From assembly GCF_000740675.1 (NCBI RefSeq), contig NZ_JPXI01000038.1, positions 1 through 49,156 on the forward strand: a DNA stretch of 49,156 nt, given 5' to 3'. How positions within the stretch are numbered: position 1 is the first letter of the stretch; each line of letters starts with the position of its first letter. The DNA is from Massilia sp. BSC265 (GTDB lineage Bacteria > Pseudomonadota > Gammaproteobacteria > Burkholderiales > Burkholderiaceae_D). Positions 39,042 to 47,834 of the stretch are shown here, piece by piece. A program made the position numbers and the translations under genes. Under the pieces are notes generated by a model that saw only the letters and a list, made by a program, of their open reading frames with translations, ran no database searches and was not told where the DNA came from.

Positions 39042-40167
39042 GGGAGGCCGGCCGCGCCGCATTGCTGGGCACATAGCGCTCGCGCAGCAGCATGAAGGGC
39101 GTTTCCACCAGCTTATAAAGTAGCCAGCCGGTCAGCACCGACAGGACCAGCAGTGCCGTGACCGTCAGCGGATGCTCGGCACCGAAACCCTGCGCCTTCA
39201 ACCACGTTGCCGCCATCACACACACCGGCTTGTGCAGCAGGTAGATCGCATACGACCACAGCGCCAACGGTCCGGCGCCCGGCACCCGCAGCGTACGCAG
39301 CACCGAGCCTTCCGCCACCGCCGCGACAATCAGCAGCGAAAAACCCAGCGCCATCAGCGGGAAGCCGAACACGGTAATTCCGAAGCCGTAGCGGTCGTCG
39401 AGGAAGAACCAGAATGCCACGCCGCAGGCCAGCAGGCCGAGGCCGCCCATCAAGTTACCGTGCCGGGTCAGCCGCGCCCAGGCCAGCGGATGGTGGTTGC
39501 GCAGCAAGGCCAGCGCCACGCCGGCCAGCAGCTCGTCGACCCTGCATAAGCTTGAGTAATAAATGTACTTGAAGTAGAAGTAAAGCTTATAGTTCTGCCC
39601 CGCCATCTCCTGCCACAGGTCGGCGCGGACCAGCATGCCGGCGATGAAGCTTAGCGCGATGCCCGTCCAGGCCAGGCGCAGCGAGCCCCCGAGCAGCGCC
39701 CCGAGCAGGGCCACCGCCGGCAGCAGCAGGTAGAACTGCTCCTCGATCGCCAGCGACCAGGAGTGGGAAAAGGCGCTGCCCGGCTCCAGCGCGAAGTTCT
39801 GGATGAAGCTCGCATACTTCCACAGCGGCAGCAGCGGCGCGTCGCCACGGAAGGCCGGCCACAGGAAATACAGGGCCAGCACCACCCAGTAGTTCGGCAG
39901 CGTGCGCAGCAGGCGACGGGCGTAGAAATGCTTTAGCGAGAAGCCGCCCGCGCTTTTCAAGGCCGCGAAGATCTGGTTGCCGATCAAATAGCCCGACAGC
40001 GCGAAGAACAGGTCGACGCCCACCCAGCCGACCTCCCCTACCCAGCCGAAGGTCGGCGCGTCGCTCACGAACAGCACGTAGTGGTGCAGCACCACCAGCG
40101 TGACGGCGAGCGCGCGCAGGGTATCGAGGCCATGGACGCGGACAGTGGAAGTGGACATGCTGTTCAT
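39022..40167 (-). CDS. Membrane acyltransferase (OafA/YrhL, acyltransferase family 3)
   Basis: 381 residues with about ten membrane helices. N-terminal VHGLDTLRALAVTLVVLHHYVLF (catalytic-type His in the first helix), FFALSGYLIGNQIFAAL, FYARRLLRTLPNYWVVL (R-x10-R motif of acyltransferase 3) and SWSLAIEEQFYLLLP are the standard motifs. Such proteins move acyl groups onto sugars of lipopolysaccharide, peptidoglycan or exopolysaccharide; the acceptor is unknown. A second start, ATG 40158, three codons inside, is possible. Convergent with the gene at 38568. Confidence 0.9.
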   Translation of the reverse strand: MNSMSTSTVRVHGLDTLRALAVTLVVLHHYVLFVSDAPTFGWVGEVGWVGVDLFFALSGYLIGNQIFAALKSAGGFSLKHFYARRLLRTLPNYWVVLALYFLWPAFRGDAPLLPLWKYASFIQNFALEPGSAFSHSWSLAIEEQFYLLLPAVALLGALLGGSLRLAWTGIALSFIAGMLVRADLWQEMAGQNYKLYFYFKYIYYSSLCRVDELLAGVALALLRNHHPLAWARLTRHGNLMGGLGLLACGVAFWFFLDDRYGFGITVFGFPLMALGFSLLIVAAVAEGSVLRTLRVPGAGPLALWSYAIYLLHKPVCVMAATWLKAQGFGAEHPLTVTALLVLSVLTGWLLYKLVETPFMLLRERYVPSNAARPASLSPVPR

Positions 40168-40281
40168 TCGGTATCGGGAAGTTGCGGATCATGCCATGCG
40201 GCCCGGCGGGCCGCCAACCTGCTTGCGCGAAATGTCCGATAAAATGTCGGCACCCATTTTCCAGAACCGGATCACCACCGA

Positions 40282-41253
40282 ATGACCTCCCCGAGCAAAT
40301 ACCAGTTCAAGTCCGTCAACTACACCGGCATCCAGCCGGGCCCACGCGTCATCATCATGGGCGCCACCCATGGCAACGAAGTCTGCGGCACCATCGCCAT
40401 CCGCCGTGTGATGGAAGAACTCGACAGTGGCAAGCTGCACATCGCGGCCGGCAGCGTGACCTTCGTGCCGGTGGTGAACCCGAAGGCCTACGAACAGAAC
40501 ACCCGCAACGGCGACCGCAACCTGAACCGCAACCTGTTCCCCAAGGACGATCCGCAGGACTTCGAGGACCAGATCGCCAACTGGCTGTGCCCCTTGTTGG
40601 CCCAGCACGACGTACTGCTCGACCTGCATTCCTTCAATGCGGTGGGCGGCCAGCCTTTCGTGATGGTCGGCCCGCCGAACAATAGCGGCCAGCTGCAGCC
40701 CTTCCAGCATGCCGAGAAGGAGCGTGCATGGGCGCGCCGGCTGGGCGTGAAGCGTTTCGTGGACGGCTGGCTGGCCGCCTACGGCGACGGCGTCAAGCGC
40801 CGCAGCCGCAGCGCCGACGAGCTGGAAACCGTGCTGCGCTACGGCGTCGGCACCACCGAGTACATGCGCACGGTCGGCGGCTACGCGCTCACGCTCGAAT
40901 GCGGCCAGCACGTGGACCCGACCGCGCCGGAAGTCGCCTATCGCGCCATCATGAACACCCTGGCGCACCTGAAGCTGATCGAGGCGCCCGATCCGGAGCC
41001 GGTGCCGTTCGAGGAAATGGAAGCGCTGTCGATGGTCGTGGTGCACGACAAGCTGCACGCCGACGACGCGTTCACCCGCCAGTGGGCCAGCTTCGACCCG
41101 GTGGGCGAAGGTGACGAGATCGGCGTGCGCGCCGACGGCAGCAAGGTCGTGGCCGAGTTCAGCGGCCGTATCCTGTTCCCGGACGCGAAGGCCAACGCCA
41201 ACTCGGAGTGGTACTACCTGACCCGTCCGAACCCGTCCTTCGGACGTGAATGA
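40282..41253 (+). CDS. Succinylglutamate desuccinylase/aspartoacylase-family hydrolase
   Basis: 323 residues. Zinc site: GATHGNEVCGT (His and Glu of HxxE) and, further on, LLDLHSFN (third His). NTRNGDRNLNRNLFPKDD is the conserved substrate-binding Arg/Asn region of M14-like AstE/ASPA enzymes. Hydrolyses an N-acyl amino acid or a related amide; the exact substrate is unclear. No arginine-catabolism (ast) genes are nearby, so I give no gene symbol. C-terminal extension of about 70 residues is a beta domain. Confidence 0.88.
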   Translation: MTSPSKYQFKSVNYTGIQPGPRVIIMGATHGNEVCGTIAIRRVMEELDSGKLHIAAGSVTFVPVVNPKAYEQNTRNGDRNLNRNLFPKDDPQDFEDQIANWLCPLLAQHDVLLDLHSFNAVGGQPFVMVGPPNNSGQLQPFQHAEKERAWARRLGVKRFVDGWLAAYGDGVKRRSRSADELETVLRYGVGTTEYMRTVGGYALTLECGQHVDPTAPEVAYRAIMNTLAHLKLIEAPDPEPVPFEEMEALSMVVVHDKLHADDAFTRQWASFDPVGEGDEIGVRADGSKVVAEFSGRILFPDAKANANSEWYYLTRPNPSFGRE

Positions 41254-41256
41254 GGC

Positions 41257-41577
41257 CTAGGCCGGCGACAGGAACTTGAGCGCGATGATACCGGCGGCGA
41301 TCATCGCGATCGCACCCAGGCGCATGGCGCCCGCCGGCTCGTTCAGCAGCACCATGCCGGCAATCGCCGTGCCGACCGTACCGATCCCGGTCCAGACGGC
41401 ATACGCGGTGCCGAGCGGCAGGTGGCGCAGCGCCAGGCCCAGCATGCCGACGCTGCCGAGCATCGCCAGCAAGGTCCACAGCGACGGCATCAGCTTCGTG
41501 AAGCCGTTCGTGTACTTGAGGCCGACCGCCCATGCCACCTCCAGCAATCCTGCAATGAATAGATATAGCCAGCTCAT
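41257..41577 (-). CDS. SMR-family exporter, Gdx/SugE type
   Basis: 106 residues, four membrane helices. MSWLYLFIAGLLEVAWAVGLKYTNGFTKLMPS (conserved Glu in helix 1 and the W.VGLK signature), LPLGTAYAVWTGIGTVGTA and MRLGAIAMIAAGIIALKFLS match the guanidinium exporter/SugE subgroup rather than EmrE. Start: ATG 41577 gives the best spacing from GGGGAG; ATG 41580 directly before it is also possible. Divergent from the ArsR gene across a region with a strong inverted repeat. Guanidinium export is inferred from family; the operon partner is unusual for it. Confidence 0.88.
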   Translation of the reverse strand: MSWLYLFIAGLLEVAWAVGLKYTNGFTKLMPSLWTLLAMLGSVGMLGLALRHLPLGTAYAVWTGIGTVGTAIAGMVLLNEPAGAMRLGAIAMIAAGIIALKFLSPA

Positions 41578-41633
41578 CATTACTCCCCGTCCTACGCAAA
41601 GGCGTCGAGTATACCGGTCACCAGCAGGGATTT

Positions 41634-41662
41634 CCGATATATCGTAAGATGACGATATTCGG
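41634..41662. promoter_or_regulatory. Candidate ArsR operator between gdx-like and arsR genes
   Basis: ccgatatatcgt-aagatg-acgatattcgg: the 7-bp arms atatcgt/acgatat are perfect and the symmetry extends to ccga/tcgg if one base is bulged. It lies in the 127-base divergent spacer, so it could control both transcripts. Confidence 0.6.
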
Positions 41663-41704
41663 ATCGAAAGAACCCGATAAATGTAGTAAATGAGGGAAGA
41701 GATC

Positions 41705-42001
41705 ATGGACATCGACGCGATCCACAAGGCCCTGGCCAACCCGGTGCGGCGCCAGATCCTGCACTGGCTGAAGGATCCGCACCAGCACTTCGCCGAGCAG
41801 GAACATCCGCTCGACATGGGCGTGTGCTGCAAGCTGATCGACCAGCGCACCGGACTGTCGCAATCGACGGTCTCCGCCCACCTGGCGACCCTGCACAAGG
41901 CCGGGCTGGTGAGCACGCGGCGCGTCGGGCAGTTCATCTTCTTCCAGCGTAACGAGGAGCTCATCCAGGCCTTCCTCGCCCAACTGAATGACGGACTTTA
42001 G
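41705..42001 (+). CDS. ArsR-family transcriptional regulator
   Basis: 98 residues from ATG 41705 (GGAAGAG just before); an in-frame ATG at 41690 has no ribosome site. Winged HTH with ALANPVRRQILHWLKDP, GLSQSTVSAHLATLHKAGLVSTRR and QFIFFQRNEE. A Cys pair (VCC) in the DMGVCCKLIDQRTG helix could sense electrophiles or metal. Runs straight into the old-yellow-enzyme gene (10-base gap), so it likely controls it and the divergent exporter. Confidence 0.93.
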   Translation: MDIDAIHKALANPVRRQILHWLKDPHQHFAEQEHPLDMGVCCKLIDQRTGLSQSTVSAHLATLHKAGLVSTRRVGQFIFFQRNEELIQAFLAQLNDGL

Positions 42002-42011
42002 GAGTACCCAT

Positions 42012-43067
42012 ATGACGACAATGTTTGACCCGATCCGGGTAGGCGCACTCGAACTGCCGAACCGCATCATCATGGCGCCGCTGACCCGCTCGCGCGCCGT
42101 CGGGGCGGGGCGCGTGCCGAACGCGATGATGGCCGAATACTACGTGCAGCGCGCATCGAGCGGCCTGATCCTGTCGGAAGCCACCGCCGTGACCCCGATG
42201 GGCGTGGGCTACGCCGACACCCCGGGCATCTGGTCGGACGAACAGGTGGAGGGCTGGAAGATCGTCACCGATGCCGTGCACAAGGCGGGCGGCCGCATCG
42301 TGCTGCAGCTGTGGCACGTGGGCCGCATCTCGGACCCGCACTTCCTCGACGGGCAACTGCCGGTGGCGCCGTCCGCGATCCAACCGAAGGGTCACGTGAG
42401 CCTGCTGCGCCCGATGCGCGACTACGCCACCCCGCGTGCACTGGAAACGCATGAGATCCCGGCCATCGTCGCCGCCTACCGCAAGGGTGCCGAGAACGCG
42501 AAGAAGGCCGGCTTCGACGGCGTGGAGATCCACGGCGCCAACGGCTACCTGCTCGACCAGTTCCTGCAGGATTCCACCAACCAGCGTACCGACCAGTATG
42601 GCGGCTCGATCGAGAACCGCGCCCGCCTGATGCTGGAAGTGACCGACGCCTGCATCGAGGTGTGGGGCGCCGACCGCGTCGGCATGCACCTGGCGCCGCG
42701 CCGCGATTCGCACGACATGGGCGACTCCAACCCGGTCGATACCTTCGGCTACGTCGCCCGCGAACTCGGCAAGCGCGGCATCGCCTTCATCTGCGCCCGC
42801 GAAGCCATCGGCGACGACAGCCTGCGCGCCCACCTGAGAAAGGAATTCGGCGGCGTGTACATCGCCAACGAAAAGCTGACCAAGGAAAGCGCGGAGCAGC
42901 TGATCCGGTCGGGCGAAGCCGATGCGGTCGCCTTCGGCGTATGGTTCATCGCGAATCCGGACCTGCCGAAGCGCCTGAAGGAGGATGCGCCGCTGAACCA
43001 ACCGCGGCCGGAGCTGTTCTATGCGCCGGGCGCCGAAGGCTACATCGATTACCCGACGCTGAATTAA
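42012..43067 (+). CDS. Old-yellow-enzyme-family flavoprotein (NADH:flavin oxidoreductase)
   Basis: 351 residues from ATG 42012, seven bases after GGAG. OYE barrel: ELPNRIIMAPLTRSRA, AEYYVQRASSGLILSEAT, LQLWHVGRIS, GFDGVEIHGANGYLLDQFLQDSTNQRTDQYGGSIENRARL and RVGMHLAPR. Resembles NemA/morphinone reductase-type alkene reductases that reduce activated C=C bonds (N-ethylmaleimide, quinones, nitro compounds). Co-transcribed with the ArsR regulator. Confidence 0.95.
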   Translation: MTTMFDPIRVGALELPNRIIMAPLTRSRAVGAGRVPNAMMAEYYVQRASSGLILSEATAVTPMGVGYADTPGIWSDEQVEGWKIVTDAVHKAGGRIVLQLWHVGRISDPHFLDGQLPVAPSAIQPKGHVSLLRPMRDYATPRALETHEIPAIVAAYRKGAENAKKAGFDGVEIHGANGYLLDQFLQDSTNQRTDQYGGSIENRARLMLEVTDACIEVWGADRVGMHLAPRRDSHDMGDSNPVDTFGYVARELGKRGIAFICAREAIGDDSLRAHLRKEFGGVYIANEKLTKESAEQLIRSGEADAVAFGVWFIANPDLPKRLKEDAPLNQPRPELFYAPGAEGYIDYPTLN

Positions 43068-43085
43068 GCCGGCGCCGGCTTTCGA

Positions 43086-43120
43086 AATGGGGAACAATGT
43101 CGCCGGCATCGTTCCCCATT
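43086..43120. repeat. Perfect 10-bp inverted repeat after the old-yellow-enzyme gene
   Basis: aatggggaac (43086-43095) and gttccccatt (43111-43120) pair perfectly around a 15-base loop. Just upstream lies a separate palindrome aagccggcgccggctt (43066-43081). No T run follows, so it may be a terminator of another kind or an operator. Confidence 0.6.
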
Positions 43121-43182
43121 GCGTTGCACACTACCTATCCTCCTTTCGCCCGTACGTACGTTCTACATTCGTATATGTATGT

Positions 43183-43197
43183 GGTGTAAATGACACC
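43183..43197. repeat. Short inverted repeat in the aminopeptidase leader
   Basis: ggtgt-aaatg-acacc, about 70 bases before the GTG start, in an AT-richer stretch that also contains cgtacgtacg at 43161-43170. Confidence 0.35.
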
Positions 43198-43264
43198 CCG
43201 CTCATGCTATTCTTGCGCGATTATTTTTATCCGCGCACCGAGCCTGCGCTGTCCAGGAGACCAC

Positions 43265-45919
43265 GTGAAACACTTCGCCCCCCGCGCCATGGCGTTCGCC
43301 ATCGCTTCCGCCTTCGTCTTCAACACCGCGAGCGCCGCGCCGGCAGTTGCCGGCCCGGCCCGTGCCGAGAACGCCTACCTCTCGGAAGCCGACGCCATGG
43401 CGCGTTCGGCGCGCGTGTCGAACGTGGACTACGTGCTCGACTTCACGCTCACCGGCAAGGAAAGCTTCGCCGGCACCACCACCGTCACCTTCGACCTCAA
43501 GGATACCGACTCGGCCCTGACCATCGACCTCGACAAGGCGACCGTCAAGTCGGTCAGCATCAACGGCAGGCAGGTGCCGGCCCGCTACAACAACTGGTTC
43601 GTCACCCTGGCGCCGGAGCACCTGGCCAAGGGGCGCAACACCGTCACCATCAGCTACGAGCGCCTGCACAGCACCAACGGCGAAGGCCTGCACCGCATGG
43701 TCGACCCGGTCGACGGCCGCGTCTATACCTACTCGCACTTCGAACCGGCCGCCGCGCACCAGATGTTCGCCGTGTTCGACCAGCCGGACCTGAAGGCCAC
43801 CTACACCGTCACCGTGAATGCCCCGGCCGACTGGCACGTGATCACGACCACCCGTGAGTCCCATATCGCGGATGCGGCCGGCGGCAAGCGCTGGACCTTC
43901 CCGAAGACCAAGAAGCTCAGCCCCTACAACTTCTCGCTGCACGTCGGACCGTACCAGGTCTGGGAAGACAAGAGCGGCAAGTACCCGATGCGCCTGTTCG
44001 CGCGCCAGTCGGTCGCCAAGCAGGTGACGCCAAGCGACTGGTTCCGCTACACCAAGGCCGGCCTGGAATTCTTCGACAACTACTACGGCATCCCTTACCA
44101 GTTCGAGAAGTACGACCAGCTCCTGGTGCCCGACTTCCTGTACGGCGCCATGGAAAACGCGGCGGCGATCACCTTTGCCGAAGCCGGCTTCTTGTACAAG
44201 GCCGAGATGACCCCGGCGCAGAAGATGCGCCTGGCCGAGGTCATCATGCACGAGATGGCGCACCAGTGGTTCGGCGACCTGGTCACCATGAAGTGGTGGA
44301 ACGGCCTGTGGCTGAACGAAAGCTTCGCCTCGTTCATGGCGACCCTGGCCACCGCCGAAGCCACCGAGTTCAAGGATGCATGGCAAGCCTTCTACCAGCA
44401 GGACAAGCAGGGCGCCTACACCATGGACCAGAAGGTCTCGACCCACCCGATCGAGGTGCCGGTGCCCTCCTCGGCCAATGCTTTCGACAACATCGACGCC
44501 ATCACCTACTCGAAGGGCGCCTCGACCCTGAAGCAGCTGCGCCACATGCTGGGCGAGGAAACCTTCCGCAAGGGCGTCCACAACTACCTGGTCAAGTACG
44601 CCTGGCAGAACGCGACGCTCGATGACTTCATCCGCAGCCTGGGCGACGCCGCCGGCCGCGACCTCTCCAAGTGGTCAAGGGACTGGCTGTACCAGGCCGG
44701 CGTGAACACCATCACCGCCAACTACAGCTGCTCCAACGGCAAGATCGCCAATTTTGCGCTGGCGCAGACGGCGCCGAGCAAGGAGCTGCCGACCCTGCGT
44801 GAACAGCGCGTGCAGGTGGCCGCCTTCAAGCGCGAGAACGGCAAGCTGGTGCTGGCCAAGAACGTGCCGGTCACCTACGCGGGTGCCAGGACCAATGTCG
44901 CCGCCATGGTGGGCGCCGCCTGCCCGGACCTGGTGTATCCGAACTACCAGGACTGGGGCTTCGTGAAGGTCAATCTCGACAAGCGCTCGTTTGAAACCGC
45001 CCGCAGCACCCTGGGCGGCGTGGAAGACCCGCTGCTGCGCGCCATGCTGTGGCAGGCGCTGTGGGACGGCGTGCGCGATGCCAAACTGCCGCTGAACGAG
45101 TTCATCCAGGTCGCGCTGGCGAACGCGCCCCAGGAAAAGGATTACACCCTGCTCGGCGACGTGCTGGGCAAGGTCACGTCGTCCAAGTACTACCTCGACG
45201 CCATGGGCCTCGACAATGCGTATGCGAAGCAGACCGGCAAGAAGCTGGAAGACCTGGCCTGGCAAGGCGTCGTCGCCAACAAGGGCAACGACAGCTTCCA
45301 GCGCCGCTGGTTCGGCACCTACATGAGCCTGGCGAGCAGCCAGGAGGCACTGGCGCGCCTGGCCGGCATGCTCGAGGGTAAAGGAACCGAAGGCCTGAAC
45401 ATCAGCCAGGATCAGCGCTGGGGCATCATCAACCGCCTGAACCGCTATGACTACCAGGGCGCGGCCGCGCTGGTCGAAGCCGAGCAGGCACGCGACAAGT
45501 CCGATACCGGCCAGGGCGCGGCGATCGCCGCCACCGTGGTGCGCCCGGATCCGAAGGTCAAGAGCGAGTGGCTGAGCACCGTCGAGGACCTGAAGACCAA
45601 GCTGCCGTTCTCGCGCATCCGGACCGCGATGGGCAGCATGTACCCGGTCGAGCAGCACAAGCTGGCCGAGCAGACGGCAAGCGACCGCCTGGCCAAGCTG
45701 CCGGCGATCGACAAGGCGGCCGGCCCGGTCTTCATGCGCACCTACGCCAACACCATGATTCCGGCCGGCTGCACGCCGCAGAGCGTCCAGCGCCTGCAGG
45801 GCGCCGCCGACACCATGAAGGACCTGTCGGCCGGCACCCGCCGCTCGCTGCTCGACACCCTGCAGGAAGACCAGCGCTGCGTGGCGATCAAGAAAGCGAT
45901 GACGGCGCCGAAGTCGTAA
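43265..45919 (+). CDS. Exported M1-family (gluzincin) aminopeptidase
   Basis: 884 residues from GTG 43265, six bases after CAGGAG. Signal peptide of about 24 residues (KHFAPRAMAFAIASAFVFNTASA). M1 signatures: GAMEN (294-298) for the substrate N-terminus, zinc site HEMAH (329-333) with Glu352 in WLNESFASFM, and the catalytic-stabilising Tyr region (YSKGASTLKQL). The C-terminal ERAP1-like helical domain is present (about 520-880). Export makes it a periplasmic or secreted peptide scavenger rather than the cytoplasmic PepN. The frame stays open further upstream (to 43190) but without a ribosome site. Confidence 0.95.
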   Translation: MKHFAPRAMAFAIASAFVFNTASAAPAVAGPARAENAYLSEADAMARSARVSNVDYVLDFTLTGKESFAGTTTVTFDLKDTDSALTIDLDKATVKSVSINGRQVPARYNNWFVTLAPEHLAKGRNTVTISYERLHSTNGEGLHRMVDPVDGRVYTYSHFEPAAAHQMFAVFDQPDLKATYTVTVNAPADWHVITTTRESHIADAAGGKRWTFPKTKKLSPYNFSLHVGPYQVWEDKSGKYPMRLFARQSVAKQVTPSDWFRYTKAGLEFFDNYYGIPYQFEKYDQLLVPDFLYGAMENAAAITFAEAGFLYKAEMTPAQKMRLAEVIMHEMAHQWFGDLVTMKWWNGLWLNESFASFMATLATAEATEFKDAWQAFYQQDKQGAYTMDQKVSTHPIEVPVPSSANAFDNIDAITYSKGASTLKQLRHMLGEETFRKGVHNYLVKYAWQNATLDDFIRSLGDAAGRDLSKWSRDWLYQAGVNTITANYSCSNGKIANFALAQTAPSKELPTLREQRVQVAAFKRENGKLVLAKNVPVTYAGARTNVAAMVGAACPDLVYPNYQDWGFVKVNLDKRSFETARSTLGGVEDPLLRAMLWQALWDGVRDAKLPLNEFIQVALANAPQEKDYTLLGDVLGKVTSSKYYLDAMGLDNAYAKQTGKKLEDLAWQGVVANKGNDSFQRRWFGTYMSLASSQEALARLAGMLEGKGTEGLNISQDQRWGIINRLNRYDYQGAAALVEAEQARDKSDTGQGAAIAATVVRPDPKVKSEWLSTVEDLKTKLPFSRIRTAMGSMYPVEQHKLAEQTASDRLAKLPAIDKAAGPVFMRTYANTMIPAGCTPQSVQRLQGAADTMKDLSAGTRRSLLDTLQEDQRCVAIKKAMTAPKS

Positions 45920-46422
45920 TCGCACGTGCCGGCGGCATACCCGTGGCGCACGCCCGGCTGGCCACTGCTGGCCGCGCTGGGCGTCCACCTGCTGCTGGCC
46001 TCGAGCTGGCGGATCGCGCATCGGTGGCGCCGTCGGCGGCGGGGCCACGCTATTCGACACCGGGGGCGCTGGAGGCTCTGCTGGCCTGGTCCGCTGCCCC
46101 AGCCACGGGGACTGGAAGCGCGACTGAAACGCCGGCCACCGCGCCGCCTTCGCCGCCGTCTGTCGACAGCCTGCACCATCGATCCGGCATTCTGCCGACA
46201 GCCGGCATCCGCACATTCCGCACATTCCGCACCGGGCCGGCATGCGTCGCGTACCGATCACGTAACAATCACGCAACAACAACGCAAGATGCCCTGACAC
46301 GCCCGATCGCTGCCGTACTTGCCTGACCGGCTAGGGCATCGACGCGCAATGAAGTGCCTGGCCTGGGCCTCCTCCAGCCCTGAAAGACCCGGACGGTCGC
46401 ATGGTGCCGTCCGGCGTTCGCC
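45920..46422. other. 503-base stretch without a confident gene; possible decayed gene start
   Basis: A GTG at 45926 opens a frame whose first about 32 residues (PAAYPWRTPGWPLLAALGVHLLLAS...) look like a real N-terminus with a membrane helix, as in TonB-like energy-transducer proteins; after IAHR the frame becomes Arg-rich and non-coding-like, while another frame reads Ala/Pro-rich linker-like sequence (RYSTPGALEALLAW). This fits a frameshifted remnant but is not proven. A 9-bp direct repeat (cgcacattc) occurs at about 46208-46225. Confidence 0.25.
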
Positions 46423-46758
46423 TCAGCGCATCCCGCCATTGCCGCCCGCCGGTGTGCACAGTTCCACCACCCGGCGCCATGCCCCGGTACCCTCGCACAC
46501 GACCGGCGGCCGCCCCTGCAGCAGCTTGCCAAGGTCGACCGGCTTGCCCTCGTTGACGATGACACCCCGGTTGATCGGGATGCACATCGCGTCGTGCCAG
46601 GCGGCCGCATAACCCTGCGGCGTCGGCAAGGGTCCGCGTGCCCGCACGGCTGCCGCCTCGCATGCCTTCTTCGTCTTGTAGGTTCCACGCAGGCTGGTGC
46701 TCTCCAGCATGACATCGCGGTGCTGCTGCAGGTAAAGCAGCAAGATCATCGTGAACAT
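46423..46758 (-). CDS. Small hypothetical protein
   Basis: 111 residues; ATG 46758 follows AAGGAGAG with ideal spacing. The N-terminus MFTMILLLYL is hydrophobic but short; the rest is polar with KTKKACEAAAVRARG, and four cysteines (in KKACE, DAMCIP, VVCEG, ELCTP) that could form disulfides if exported. No family recognised. Confidence 0.6.
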   Translation of the reverse strand: MFTMILLLYLQQHRDVMLESTSLRGTYKTKKACEAAAVRARGPLPTPQGYAAAWHDAMCIPINRGVIVNEGKPVDLGKLLQGRPPVVCEGTGAWRRVVELCTPAGGNGGMR

Positions 46759-46863
46759 CCACTCTCCTTATCCGCGCCGGGTGCCTTTTCCCGCACGCCT
46801 GACCTTGTTCAAACGACGGGCCCCGCCCGGCGGTTAGCCTGTGGGTCCACAGAAAGGACCACC

Positions 46864-47730
46864 ATGTTCAAGCTCGTTACCTGGAATATCCAGTCCGGCC
46901 GCAGCCCGGACGGCAAGACCGATCTCGACCGTATCATCGCATGCCTCGACCGTTTTTGCAGTTTTGACATGCTTTGTGTACAAGAAGTTTCAAGCGGCTA
47001 CACGGCCGGCGGCGAAGACCAGTTCGCCATGCTGCGCGAGCGCCTGCCCGGCTATACTGGTTTCGAGGCAATTGCCTGCGATACCATTTCGGACCGCGCC
47101 GATCCCGGCGCCGGCGATGCTCCCCGCCGCCGCTTCGGCGTGATGGTGTTCTCGCGCCACCCGGTGCTGCAAGCCTTGCGCCACTCCCTGCCCTGGCCAT
47201 CCGAGCCCGAGGTGATGAGCATGCCGCGCACCGCGCTCGAACTGACGGTGGCCGCGCCCGGCGGCCTCCTGCGCGTCACGACCGTCCATCTCGAATACTT
47301 CTCGCAGCGCCAGCGCATGGCCCAGGTGGAACGCCTGCGCGACCTGCACCGCGAAGCCAGCCTGCATGCACTCTGTCCACCGGCGCCGGGCCGCGGGCCC
47401 TTCGCGGTGCCGCCACGCGCCATGCCGGCCCTGCTCGCCGGCGACTTCAACATGCTGCCCGGCTCGCCGGAACACCAGCGCCTGCTGGCGCCATTCGGGG
47501 ACGGCGTCCAGCCCTGGCGCGACTGCTGGCAACTGGTCCAGCCCGGGCGGCGCCATGCGCCCACCGTCGGCCTGCACGATCCCAATCCCAATGGGTCCGC
47601 GCCCTTCACCTTCGACTATGTCTTTGCCAGCGCCGACCTGGCGGAACGCGTGCGGCGGGTGCGGGTCGACGCCAGCGAACAGGGGTCGGATCACCAGGCG
47701 CTTCTGGTTGAGCTGGACCTGGCCACCTAG
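46864..47730 (+). CDS. Endonuclease/exonuclease/phosphatase-family hydrolase
   Basis: 288 residues; ATG 46864 follows AAAGGACC. EEP-fold motifs: LVTWNIQSG (N), VQEV (metal-site Glu), RTALELTV and TTVHLEYFS, LLAGDFNML (D and N), and the C-terminal GSDHQALLVEL (SDH). No signal peptide, so cytoplasmic; may act on nucleic acid, phosphoinositol-like lipid or sugar phosphate. Many genomes carry such a copy near DNA-repair or envelope genes, but nothing here points to one. Confidence 0.92.
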   Translation: MFKLVTWNIQSGRSPDGKTDLDRIIACLDRFCSFDMLCVQEVSSGYTAGGEDQFAMLRERLPGYTGFEAIACDTISDRADPGAGDAPRRRFGVMVFSRHPVLQALRHSLPWPSEPEVMSMPRTALELTVAAPGGLLRVTTVHLEYFSQRQRMAQVERLRDLHREASLHALCPPAPGRGPFAVPPRAMPALLAGDFNMLPGSPEHQRLLAPFGDGVQPWRDCWQLVQPGRRHAPTVGLHDPNPNGSAPFTFDYVFASADLAERVRRVRVDASEQGSDHQALLVELDLAT

Positions 47731-47834
47731 CCGGCGGCTGAGCCATCAAGACACCCGGGCCAGCGGCCGGCCGTACAATGGCGGTGTCGCGGCTGCACGC
47801 CGCCCGAACCGCTATCCGCTTCACGAGGCCACAC

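Noticed and set aside
41578..41704. Guanidine riboswitch upstream of the Gdx/SugE gene
   Set aside because: I could not find the ykkC, mini-ykkC (paired ACGR loops) or guanidine-III core motifs; the spacer instead has a DNA palindrome fitting a repressor.
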